DNA of 7,500 nt from Pseudomonadota bacterium (lineage in GTDB: Bacteria > Pseudomonadota > Alphaproteobacteria > Sphingomonadales > Sphingomonadaceae). The position numbers and the translations under genes are program-made. Positions 1-5,790 of the stretch are shown here, one piece after another (the first letter of the stretch is position 1; each line of letters opens with the position of its first letter). Below the pieces are notes generated by a model, which searched no databases, was not told where the DNA came from, and saw only the letters and a program-made list of their open reading frames with translations. The DNA is taken from assembly GCA_023416515.1 (NCBI GenBank), contig JAEZHP010000137.1:1-7500 (forward strand), read 5' to 3'.

Positions 1-38
1 GCCTTGCGGCGCACCTCCCCTTTTTGCTTTAAGAGCGA

Positions 39-46
39 ATGGTTAA
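39..46 (-). promoter_or_regulatory. Possible CtrA-type half site upstream of the TPR gene
   Basis: The bases at 39-46 read TTAACCAT on the minus strand, an octamer that resembles CtrA-associated half sites in alphaproteobacteria. A second TTAA lies at 29-32, but the spacing between the two TTAA boxes is 10 bases, not the 7 of a full CtrA site. The element sits about 35 bases upstream of the start codon at 80, a plausible regulatory position. An eight-base match can easily occur by chance, so this is weak. Confidence 0.2.
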
Positions 47-63
47 GCCCGCGGACGGGTTTT

Positions 64-70
64 AGGGAGA
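64..70 (+). promoter_or_regulatory. Ribosome binding site of the TPR gene
   Basis: AGGGAGA lies nine bases before the ATG at 80. It decides between two in-frame starts: the TTG at 71 directly abuts this purine run and could not use it, whereas the ATG at 80 is correctly spaced and begins a standard signal peptide (Met-Lys-Leu). Confidence 0.6.
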
Positions 71-79
71 TTGGGTGAC

Positions 80-1327
80 ATGAAGCTTGGATTCAGCGCG
101 GCAACTGCAGCCATCCTGGCGGCCGCGGCGGCTTCGGCCTCACCCGCGATCGCACAGCCCGGAGTGGCGGCGCCTCAGGCGCTCACCTTCACCCGCGAGG
201 AAAGGGCCGCGCTCGCACCGGTGAGCCAGGCATTGATGTCGCGCAACTGGGCCGCCGCCGCCGCGGCCCTGCCCGCGGCGCAGGCCGCCTCGCAAAGCCC
301 GAGCGCGCGCTACGCCGTCGGCCGCTTCGAGCTCGATCTCGGGCGCGGCACGGTCAATGCGGATCAGCAGCTTCGCGGCATCGAGCGGATCCTCGCGAGC
401 GGCGCCGCCCAGCCGACCGAGGTCGCCGCGCTCCTTCGGCTCCAGGCCCAGCTCTATAACGACAAGCGCGAGACCGAGCGGGCAGAAGCGTCCCTCAACC
501 GCCTTTCCCAGCTTCAGCCCAACGATCCGGAGACGCTCGCACTGCTCGGCCAGCTCAGCCGGGTTCGCGAGAATTCGGGACAGGCGCTCACTTTCTTCCG
601 CCGTTCGCTCGCCGCGAGCGATGCCGCCGGTCGGCGGGTGCCCGAGAGCCGCTACAAATTGGCCCTCGCGCTCGCTCTTCAGGGCAATCAGCGCGATGCG
701 ACCGCCGATCTCGCGGCGCGCCTCGTCGCGGCCTATCCTAGCGCGACCAACTGGCGCGACGCTCTCCTCAGCTACCGCGACGTCGCCCAGCTCGACTCCG
801 CCTCGACGATCGACCTGTGGCGGCTTCTGCGCGCTTCGGGCGCATTGGCCGGTGAGCGCGACTATCTCGCCGCCGCCAATGCCTTCGACCAGGCCAACCT
901 CTCGGGCGAGGCCAAGGCAATTCTCGACGAGGGCGTCGCCAACGACATGCTTCGCTCGAGCGAAGGCCTCACCCGGACGCTGATCACTCGGGTAAACGGC
1001 CGGGCCACCACGGAGCGCGGCGGGCTGCCCGCCCGAATCGCTTCCGGGCGAAGCGGCTCGACCGGCGCCCCGGCTCGGACCGCCGCCGACCTGCTGCTCG
1101 CGAACGGCCGTTATGCCGAGGCCGCCGAGCTCTATCGCCTCGCCTCGACCAAGGGCGGCGAGGATTCTGACCTGGTCAACCTGCGCCTCGGGGAGGCGCT
1201 TGCGCTCGCCGGGCAGACCGCGGAGGCCCAGGCAGCGCTCCAGGCGGTCGCCGGACAGCGCGCGGAAATGGCACGCTTGTGGCTCGCCTGGCTCGCCCAG
1301 CGCCGAGCAGCGCCTGCCGTGGGCTGA
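80..1327 (+). CDS. Exported tetratricopeptide-repeat protein, function unknown
   Basis: The 415-residue product begins with a signal peptide: Lys2, then an Ala/Leu-rich hydrophobic core to about residue 20, and a likely signal-peptidase I site after Ala23-Ile24-Ala25. It should therefore be periplasmic. The rest is almost wholly alpha-helical. Helical-hairpin repeats of the TPR type are visible around residues 115-180 (with the Asn-Asp-Pro-Glu turn at 148-151 between repeat units), at 190-220, and again at 337-405, where an ANGRYAEAAELYRLA unit and a GEALALAGQTAEAQAAL unit follow one another. A Gly/Ser/Arg-rich loop at about 305-335 separates the two helical blocks. TPR domains bind partner proteins; no catalytic motif is seen. 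It may work in envelope or polysaccharide assembly, but nothing nearby fixes this. A 137-base gap separates it from the kinase gene on the same strand, so co-transcription is uncertain. Confidence 0.85.
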   Translation: MKLGFSAATAAILAAAAASASPAIAQPGVAAPQALTFTREERAALAPVSQALMSRNWAAAAAALPAAQAASQSPSARYAVGRFELDLGRGTVNADQQLRGIERILASGAAQPTEVAALLRLQAQLYNDKRETERAEASLNRLSQLQPNDPETLALLGQLSRVRENSGQALTFFRRSLAASDAAGRRVPESRYKLALALALQGNQRDATADLAARLVAAYPSATNWRDALLSYRDVAQLDSASTIDLWRLLRASGALAGERDYLAAANAFDQANLSGEAKAILDEGVANDMLRSSEGLTRTLITRVNGRATTERGGLPARIASGRSGSTGAPARTAADLLLANGRYAEAAELYRLASTKGGEDSDLVNLRLGEALALAGQTAEAQAALQAVAGQRAEMARLWLAWLAQRRAAPAVG

Positions 1328-1464
1328 TCGGGGTAGTTTTCCCCAACTATCGCGGCGGATCGCGTCCCGAAACGGTGCGCACGTCACTCGGCGCTTGGAC
1401 CGGCGCCAACCGCGGGTTAGCGTCTGCGGCATGGCGATGAGCGCCTTCCACAAGGGCTGACCGC

Positions 1465-3132
1465 GTGCGTTTCGACGACATGATCGCGACGGTTCTGGAG
1501 CGTCCTTCGGGGCGTCCCGACGAGCGTGCGTCGCAATGGCGCCAGCTCGTCGACCTTCTCGGTCAGCGCCGGCAGGCAACCGACGGCCCGGAGGTCGAGG
1601 CCGCCTACGCTTTCCTCCGCTCCTACCGCGCCGACATCCCGCTCCACACCCGCGAGCGAGCCGCAGGGTCGCTCGTCGGCCTTCGCGTTGCCCCGGAGCT
1701 GGTGGCTTTCTTCGCCGAGGATCATCCCACGGTGGCGACTCCGCTGCTTCGAAGCGCGCGCCTCGCTGCCCGCGAATGGATCGACCTCCTGCCGGTCCTG
1801 TCGCCGACCGGACGTGCCGTGCTTCGTCACCGCCGCGACCTTCCCGACGAGGTGCGCCAGGCGCTCGCCGCCTTCGGGAGCACCGATTTCGTGCTGGAGG
1901 GCGATGTCGGCGAAGTTGAGGAGGAGATCCAGCCACTCCCCGCCAACGAGGACGAGAGCCCGCCCGAGCCCGAGGAGCGAAGCCAGATCTGGGAGCTCGT
2001 CGAGCGGATCGAGGCGTTCCAGCGCAACCGCGACTCAGCGATCCATGAGCCTGCCGAGGCCGCCGAGGAATTCCGTTGGGAGACCGGACCCGAAGGCGTG
2101 ATCATGTGGGTCGACGGCGCTCCGCGCGGGCCCCTCGTCGGACAGAGCATCGCCACCATCGGCGAGCACGGCCATTATGGCGTCGACGGCCAGGCCGCGG
2201 GGGCCTTCCACAAGCGCGCTCCGTTCCGCGACGCGCGCTTCAACGTCGCCGGCTATGGCGCCGCGTCGGGAGACTGGCGGATTTCGGGCGTCCCCTATTT
2301 CGACGTCCATCGCGGCAACTTCCTTGGCTATCGGGGCACCGCCCGGCGGCCCCGGCTTGGCGAGGTCGCGGCAGTCGCCGACGATAGCGGCCTGTTCGGG
2401 AGCAACCTGCCGGCGGAGTCGCTTCGCCAGCTCGTCCACGAGCTGAAGACTCCGCTGAACGCGATCATCGGTTTCGCCGAGTTGATCGAGGGCCAGTATA
2501 TGGGCCCGGCGGGCTCGCAATATCGCGGCCGCGCCGGCGAGATAGTCGACCAGGCGCGCCGCCTTCTCGGGGCGGTCGACGACCTCGATACAGCCGCGCG
2601 TATGGAAAGCGCCCGGCCCGAGCGCGATCAGAGCGAAGTCGACGCCGGAGCAATCCTGGCGCGCCTTCACGAAGCTTATGAGCAGGAGGCGGCGCAGCAT
2701 CGCGCGGCGCTCGCCATCCGTATCGACGCCGGCCTTCCGCTGGCCGCTCTCGACCCCGCCGGTGCCGAGCGAATGCTGTCGCGAATGCTCGCGGCCACAA
2801 TCGGGCTTGCCGGGGAAGGCGAGACGATCAGCGGCGACTTCGCGCTTGGCCGGCGCGGCCGCGACGAGCTGCTCTGCCTGGCGATCGACCGCCCGCATGC
2901 CATCCGCGGCCTCGACGAGCTTGCCCTTCTCCACCCGGGCTACAGCCCGGACGGCGACTGGCCCGCGGCGCCGTCCCTCGGACTCGGCTTCGCGCTTCGC
3001 CTAGTCCGCAAGCTCGCCGAAGCCGCCGGAGGCGCGCTCGACATCGGCGACGATCGCTTCATGCTTTACCTTCCGGTCGCCGCTCGCGAGGTTCCGGCTT
3101 CCGACAGCAGCGGCGCCGGCGCCGAAGCCTGA
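1465..3132 (+). CDS. Soluble PAS-like sensor histidine kinase with DUF2336-like N-terminus
   Basis: The 555-residue protein has no signal peptide or membrane segment, so it should sense a cytoplasmic cue. Residues ~20-150 are a helical region resembling DUF2336 (note the SPTGRAVLRHRRDLPDEV segment at 113-130). An acidic Pro/Glu linker follows at ~150-175, then a PAS-like domain at ~205-296 (Trp205, VDG at 216-218, Phe/Tyr-rich strands, GYRGTARR at 288-295). The HisKA helix carries the phospho-acceptor in LVHELKTPLNAIIGFAEL, His325. A C-terminal HATPase-like region at ~425-545 keeps the G2 glycines (SLGLGFALRLV, Gly506 and Gly508) and the AEAAGG segment, but lacks the N-box asparagine and has no clear G1 DxGxG (LAIDRP at 472-477 in its place). 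The GTG start is chosen because AAGGG at 1452-1456 is eight bases upstream; the ATG at 1480 is an alternative. No response regulator gene is adjacent, so it is an orphan kinase. Confidence 0.85.
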   Translation: MRFDDMIATVLERPSGRPDERASQWRQLVDLLGQRRQATDGPEVEAAYAFLRSYRADIPLHTRERAAGSLVGLRVAPELVAFFAEDHPTVATPLLRSARLAAREWIDLLPVLSPTGRAVLRHRRDLPDEVRQALAAFGSTDFVLEGDVGEVEEEIQPLPANEDESPPEPEERSQIWELVERIEAFQRNRDSAIHEPAEAAEEFRWETGPEGVIMWVDGAPRGPLVGQSIATIGEHGHYGVDGQAAGAFHKRAPFRDARFNVAGYGAASGDWRISGVPYFDVHRGNFLGYRGTARRPRLGEVAAVADDSGLFGSNLPAESLRQLVHELKTPLNAIIGFAELIEGQYMGPAGSQYRGRAGEIVDQARRLLGAVDDLDTAARMESARPERDQSEVDAGAILARLHEAYEQEAAQHRAALAIRIDAGLPLAALDPAGAERMLSRMLAATIGLAGEGETISGDFALGRRGRDELLCLAIDRPHAIRGLDELALLHPGYSPDGDWPAAPSLGLGFALRLVRKLAEAAGGALDIGDDRFMLYLPVAAREVPASDSSGAGAEA

Positions 3133-3191
3133 CTCGCCCTTGCCCGCCCACTGGCGCGCCGCTCGGCGCTTCGCTATCCCGGTTCGCGGCG

Positions 3192-3267
3192 GGGCCTGTA
3201 GCTCAACGGTTAGAGCTGGCCGCTCATAACGGCTAGGTTGGGGGTTCGAATCCCTCCGGGCCCACCA
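3192..3267 (+). tRNA. tRNA with anticodon CAT, probably tRNA-Ile2
   Basis: All arms can be drawn. The acceptor stem is 3192-3198 with 3257-3263 (one G-U pair), and the D stem is GCTC 3201-3204 with GAGC 3213-3216. The anticodon stem is 3218-3222 with 3230-3234, and the anticodon CAT is at 3225-3227 in loop CTCATAA. The T stem is 3240-3244 with 3252-3256 around TTCGAAT. The discriminator is A3264 and CCA is encoded at 3265-3267. CAT could mean initiator Met, elongator Met or Ile2. The first pair is G-C, unlike the unpaired end of initiator tRNA. Pairs 4-69 and 5-68 are both C-G, which are recognition elements of tRNA-Ile2 for the lysidine synthase TilS; elongator tRNA-Met of E. coli has other pairs there. 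So tRNA-Ile2, reading AUA after C34 is changed to lysidine, is preferred. That identity is inference; the tRNA itself is certain. Confidence 0.95.
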
Positions 3268-3313
3268 GCCTTCGCCAAGGCTGCGGCTTGCAAGCCGGAG
3301 ACTTGGCGAGGGC
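3268..3313 (+). terminator. Long imperfect inverted repeat abutting the tRNA CCA, possible terminator
   Basis: GCCTTCGCCAAG (3268-3279) pairs with CTTGGCGAGGGC (3302-3313) over 12 positions with a single G-U. Nested inside, CGGCTTG (3284-3290) and CAAGCCG (3291-3297) form a perfect palindrome. The interior loops are GCTG and GAGA. The structure starts at the base after the encoded CCA. It has no following T run, so it is either a U-less terminator for the tRNA transcript or a 3' processing structure. The fold is seen directly; the role is inferred. Confidence 0.5.
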
Positions 3314-3314
3314 T

Positions 3315-3355
3315 GCCCGCCATGGCCTTGGCGGCGGCGGGCGCTTCCCGCGCCC
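3315..3355 (+). other. Two overlapping GC hairpins in the tRNA-SPFH gap
   Basis: GCCCGCC (3315-3321) can pair with GGCGGGC (3336-3342), and GGGCGC (3339-3344) can pair with GCGCCC (3350-3355) around a five-base loop. The two hairpins share bases 3339-3342 and so exclude each other. They lie within the 157-base stretch between the tRNA and the SPFH gene, which has no credible coding sequence. In DNA this rich in G and C such stems are common by chance, so a regulatory role is only a possibility. Confidence 0.2.
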
Positions 3356-3424
3356 CCGATTATGCTTGGATGATCGGGCGCTTAGCCGCATGATGTCCCC
3401 GGATTTTGGCACGGGAGCGCGGCG

Positions 3425-4384
3425 ATGATCGAGGTCGTTCTGATTGCAGTGGTGGCGATGGTGCTTCTGTACCTCGCGACCAGCGTCAAGATCGTGCGCC
3501 AGGGCTATCACTACACGATCGAGCATTTCGGCCGCTTCACCGCCGTCGCCCGCCCCGGCCTGAGCTTCTACCCGGCCTTCTTCTACCGCGTCGGCCGCCG
3601 CATCAACATGATGGAGCAGGTCCTAGACATCCCCGGCCAGGAGATCATCACCAAGGACAATGCGATGGTTTCGACCGATGGAGTCGTGTTTTTCCAGTGT
3701 TTGGATGCGGCCAAGGCGGCTTATGAGGTTTCGGACCTGTATCTGGCGATCCTGAATTTGGTGACGACCAATCTCAGGACCGTGATGGGGTCGATGGACC
3801 TCGACGAGACCCTGTCCAAGCGCGACGAGATCAATGCGCGGCTCCTCGACGTGATCGACCACGCGACCACCCCGTGGGGCGTCAAGATCACCCGGATCGA
3901 GATCAAGGACATCCGCCCGCCGACCGACATCGTCAACTCGATGGCCCGCCAGATGAAGGCCGAGCGCGAGAAGCGCGCCGCGATCCTCGAGGCCGAGGGC
4001 CTGCGCGCCGCCGCGATCCTCAAGGCCGAGGGCGAGAAGCAGTCGCGAATCCTCGAGGCCGAGGGCCGCCGCGAGGCCGCCTACCGCGACGCCGAGGCGC
4101 GCGAGCGCGAGGCCGAGGCCGAGGCCAAGGCGACCCAGGTCGTCTCCGACGCGATCGCCGGCGGCAACGCCCAGGCGATCAACTATTTCATCGCTCAGAA
4201 ATATGTCGAGGCGGTCGGCCAGTTCGCGAGCTCGCCCAACGCCAAGACCATCCTGTTCCCGGTCGAGGCGACCCAGCTGATCGGAACCCTCGGCGGGATC
4301 GGCGAGATCGCCAAGGAAGCGCTCGACAAGACCGCCGCCCGCGGCTCCCAGGTCGGCATCGTCGCGATGCCGGAGCAGCGATGA
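3425..4384 (+). CDS. SPFH/Band 7 (stomatin/paraslipin) membrane protein
   Basis: The 319-residue product matches the paraslipin branch of the SPFH family (similar to E. coli QmcA). A single N-terminal membrane segment covers about residues 2-19. The Band 7 domain follows at ~20-180, with the typical IVRQGYHYTIEHFGRFTAV strand, PGLSFYPAFFYRV, the IPGQEIITKDNAMVSTDGVVF segment (69-89), and WGVKITRIEIKDIRPP (151-166). A charged coiled coil at ~178-236 is made of 11-residue units (see the repeat entry). The C-terminus (~245-300) is hydrophobic and Ala/Gly-rich, as in oligomerising SPFH proteins. Such proteins form ring-like membrane oligomers linked to membrane microdomains and protein quality control. 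GGGAG at 3413-3417 is seven bases before the ATG. The gene ends in an ATGA overlap with an NfeD gene, its usual partner. Codons at about 3658-3800 use T at third positions much more than the rest of the gene. Confidence 0.93.
   Translation: MIEVVLIAVVAMVLLYLATSVKIVRQGYHYTIEHFGRFTAVARPGLSFYPAFFYRVGRRINMMEQVLDIPGQEIITKDNAMVSTDGVVFFQCLDAAKAAYEVSDLYLAILNLVTTNLRTVMGSMDLDETLSKRDEINARLLDVIDHATTPWGVKITRIEIKDIRPPTDIVNSMARQMKAEREKRAAILEAEGLRAAAILKAEGEKQSRILEAEGRREAAYRDAEAREREAEAEAKATQVVSDAIAGGNAQAINYFIAQKYVEAVGQFASSPNAKTILFPVEATQLIGTLGGIGEIAKEALDKTAARGSQVGIVAMPEQR
3983..4067 (+). repeat. In-gene repeats encoding 11-residue coiled-coil units
   Basis: A 19-base sequence beginning ATCCTCGAGG occurs identically at 3983-4001 and 4049-4067, 66 bases (22 codons) apart, with a diverged copy halfway between (starting at 4016). 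At protein level the units are ILEAEGLRAAA (187-197), ILKAEGEKQSR (198-208), ILEAEGRREAA (209-219) and the weaker YRDAEAREREA (220-230). The 11-residue period is that of hendecad coiled coils, as known in SPFH proteins. Confidence 0.8.
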
Positions 4385-4842
4385 ATTTCGCAGAGCTCGA
4401 CGCCGCCTGGATCTGGCTGGTCGCGGCAGCCGCGCTCGCCGCGGTCGAGCTGGTCACGCCGGGGTTCTTCCTGATCTGGATCGCCGGCGCCGCACTGCTC
4501 ACCGGAGTGACCGCCTTCCTCCTGCCGATCGACCTGCCCTTCCAGCTCGTCCTGTTCGGCCTGTTCTCGATCCTCGCGGTGATCCTCGGCCGCCGCCATT
4601 ATGAGCGCGCGGCCGGAAGCGGCGGCGACCCGCTCCTCAACGACCGCACCGCCCAGCTCATCGGCCAGGTGGTGACGGTCGTCGTCGCCATCGAGAATGG
4701 CGAGGGCCGGGTCCGCGTCGGCGACGGCGTGTGGTCGGCACGCGGCCCCGACGTCGCCGCCGGCTCGCGGGTCCGGATCCACGGCGCCGACGGCAATTGC
4801 CTCAAGGTCGCACCGGTCCCGCCGGCGCTGAGCGAGGACTAG
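4381..4842 (+). CDS. Short NfeD-family membrane protein with OB-fold domain
   Basis: The 153-residue protein has hydrophobic membrane segments at about residues 9-26, 28-49 and 53-70, with the family-typical LVTPGFFLIWIAGAALL stretch (24-40). A soluble beta-rich domain follows at ~88-146 (LIGQVVTVVVAIENGEGRV, then RVGDGVWSARG and AGSRVRIHGADGNCLKV), which is the NfeD OB fold. It lacks the ClpP-like serine protease domain of long NfeD proteins and so belongs to the short class (like YbbK-partner NfeD of E. coli). Its ATG overlaps the SPFH stop codon as ATGA, indicating translational coupling and an operon. NfeD and SPFH proteins are established partners in membrane quality control. The stop lies only 10 bases from the end of the convergent DUF2171-like gene, with no obvious terminator between. 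Confidence 0.92.
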   Translation: MNFAELDAAWIWLVAAAALAAVELVTPGFFLIWIAGAALLTGVTAFLLPIDLPFQLVLFGLFSILAVILGRRHYERAAGSGGDPLLNDRTAQLIGQVVTVVVAIENGEGRVRVGDGVWSARGPDVAAGSRVRIHGADGNCLKVAPVPPALSED

Positions 4843-4852
4843 GCGGCCGCGA

Positions 4853-5305
4853 TCAGGCCGTCGTCGCCGGCTGGGCGCTCGTCTGCGCCTTCAGCTTGGT
4901 GTCCGGCTCGAACACCACGTCCACCTCGGTCTCGCCTCCGCGAGCGTCGGTCGCGCTTCCCCGGCGGCGGTTGTAGATGACCGCTCCGGCAGCGGCGGCC
5001 GCTCCGACCACCACGGCGCCGATCGCCGCCTTCTTCCACATTCCGCCGGAGTCGAAGATGGCTCCGCCGCCTTTCTCCTCCTCGAGCAGGACCGCGGCGT
5101 CGGCATTGGCGGTCAGCCGCACCTTGCCGTTCTCGACGCCGGCGACGAGCCCGCCCGAAATATAATGGTGGTGGTGGCTGTGCGAGCCGCTGTCGAGCTT
5201 GATCATCTTGATCCGGTCGCCCTCGACCTTGTCGACGGTCCCGACATGGACTCCATCGGCGCCGATGATCTCCATATGCTCTCGAACCTGGCTGAGATCC
5301 GCCAT
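4853..5305 (-). CDS. DUF2171-like protein with C-terminal membrane segment
   Basis: The 150-residue product has an N-terminal DUF2171-like, PRC-barrel-like domain at ~1-75: VREHMEIIGADGVHVGTVDKVEGDRIKMIK, a His-rich turn (SHSHHHHYI, 41-49), then VAGVENGKVRLTANA. This domain is usually the whole protein. Here it continues with a short acidic linker, a hydrophobic Ala/Gly/Val helix at ~93-111 that can cross the membrane, a basic Asn-Arg-Arg-Arg stop, and a polar tail to residue 150. The start is fixed by the strong Shine-Dalgarno sequence at 5311-5320; longer readings upstream lack family sequence. The family function is unknown; some relatives are linked to stress responses (recalled, not shown here). 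The His cluster could bind metal, which is a guess. The gene is convergent with nfeD and divergent from the 5495 gene. Confidence 0.85.
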   Translation of the reverse strand: MADLSQVREHMEIIGADGVHVGTVDKVEGDRIKMIKLDSGSHSHHHHYISGGLVAGVENGKVRLTANADAAVLLEEEKGGGAIFDSGGMWKKAAIGAVVVGAAAAAGAVIYNRRRGSATDARGGETEVDVVFEPDTKLKAQTSAQPATTA

Positions 5306-5310
5306 TTGCA

Positions 5311-5320
5311 CTTCTCCTCC
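5311..5320 (-). promoter_or_regulatory. Strong ribosome binding site of the DUF2171-like gene
   Basis: On the minus strand the bases read GGAGGAGAAG, followed by TGCAA and the ATG at 5305-5303. This is the clearest Shine-Dalgarno sequence in the window. It selects the 150-residue start over in-frame upstream alternatives. The rest of the 189-base divergent gap (5306-5494) should hold promoters for both flanking genes. I saw a CGCGCCG/CGGCGCG inverted repeat near 5416-5440 but no convincing -35/-10 or general-stress (GGAAC...CGTT) promoter. Confidence 0.75.
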
Positions 5321-5494
5321 ATGAATGGGTTGTCGGCGCTTGAACGTGTCGGCGGCGTTATGGATGCACGGCCTGTAGCCGGCGCTCGCCCCTCTCGCCG
5401 TCCGCGCGCCGAACGGCCCGCACGGCGCGGCGAACCGGAAGGATTCCGCGGTTTTCCCCTGAAACCGATGCGCTCCCCACGCATTTTGCCGCGA

Positions 5495-5734
5495 ATGCCC
5501 CGCTATTACTTCAACATCAGGAACGACGCCGACGTCGACGACCCGGAGGGCAAGGAGTTGCCCGACGAGGCTGCGGCGCGCGAACATGCCCTGGAATCCG
5601 CCCGCGACCTGGTCTGCGCCCACATCCACGAACATGCCGGGGTCAATCTCGATCACCGCATAGAGGTCGGTGACGCGAGTGGCAGGACCCTCTTCGCAGT
5701 CACGTTCAGGGATGCCTTCACCATCGTCAACTAA
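5495..5734 (+). CDS. Small DUF6894-like protein
   Basis: The 79-residue product starts MPRYYFNIRNDADVDDPEG and continues ELPDEAAAREHALESARDLV, then HRIEVGDASGRTLFAVTFRDAF. This order (aromatic first strand, Asp/Glu-rich turn with ELPD, a helix, and a final GR-hydrophobic-V-F-D strand) matches the alphaproteobacterial DUF6894 family, whose function is unknown. The length is normal. The ATG at 5495 is chosen because the family begins with Met-Pro-Arg-Tyr; an in-frame ATG at 5468 would add nine residues unlike the family. No good Shine-Dalgarno sequence precedes either start, so translation may be weak. The gene stands alone between the divergent DUF2171-like gene and the terminase genes 56 bases downstream. 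Confidence 0.8.
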   Translation: MPRYYFNIRNDADVDDPEGKELPDEAAAREHALESARDLVCAHIHEHAGVNLDHRIEVGDASGRTLFAVTFRDAFTIVN

Positions 5735-5760
5735 CCTATCCGGTAAAAATAACTTTCCTA

Positions 5761-5786
5761 CAGCGTACCTTTTATGTTCTACGCTG
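5761..5786. promoter_or_regulatory. Perfect inverted repeat upstream of the terminase genes, operator candidate
   Basis: CAGCGTA (5761-5767) and TACGCTG (5780-5786) are perfect inverted arms around a 12-base AT-rich spacer, ending four bases before the ATG at 5791. The surrounding 5740-5780 stretch is the most AT-rich of the window and includes a -10-like TATGTT at 5773-5778 between the arms, though no good -35 box. The geometry suits a dimeric repressor over a promoter. It could also be a chance hairpin. Confidence 0.35.
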
Positions 5787-5790
5787 ATGG

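Noticed and set aside
48..63. CCCG-CGGA-CGGG hairpin followed by TTTT
   Set aside because: A four-pair stem and four T bases are too weak for a terminator call, and it lies right at the TPR ribosome binding site.
1330..1344. GGGG-TAGTTTT-CCCC after the TPR gene stop
   Set aside because: Four pairs and no T run after the stem; not enough for a terminator.
1395..1422. TTGGAC ... TTAGCG as a promoter for the kinase gene
   Set aside because: Only a poor match to -35/-10 boxes with non-ideal -10 sequence; such matches are frequent by chance.
140..1936. Open 598-residue minus-strand frame across the TPR gene and the kinase start
   Set aside because: It is a mirror of high-GC coding DNA: Arg/Gly/Pro-rich, no family resemblance, no Shine-Dalgarno sequence, and it spans two well-supported plus-strand genes and the gap between them.
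2035..2934. Open 299-residue minus-strand frame inside the kinase gene
   Set aside because: It lies antisense to the PAS-like and HisKA coding sequence and has no domain resemblance.
3192..3313. tRNA 3' end as a phage or island attachment site
   Set aside because: There is no integrase gene and no second copy of the tRNA 3' end within the window.
3874..4380. N-terminal extension of the nfeD frame back to 3874
   Set aside because: This part is an out-of-frame reading of the SPFH coiled coil. The ATG at 4381 in the ATGA overlap starts the family sequence.
4195..4782. Minus-strand frame of 195 residues over the SPFH-NfeD junction
   Set aside because: It is charged low-complexity translation antisense to two clear genes.
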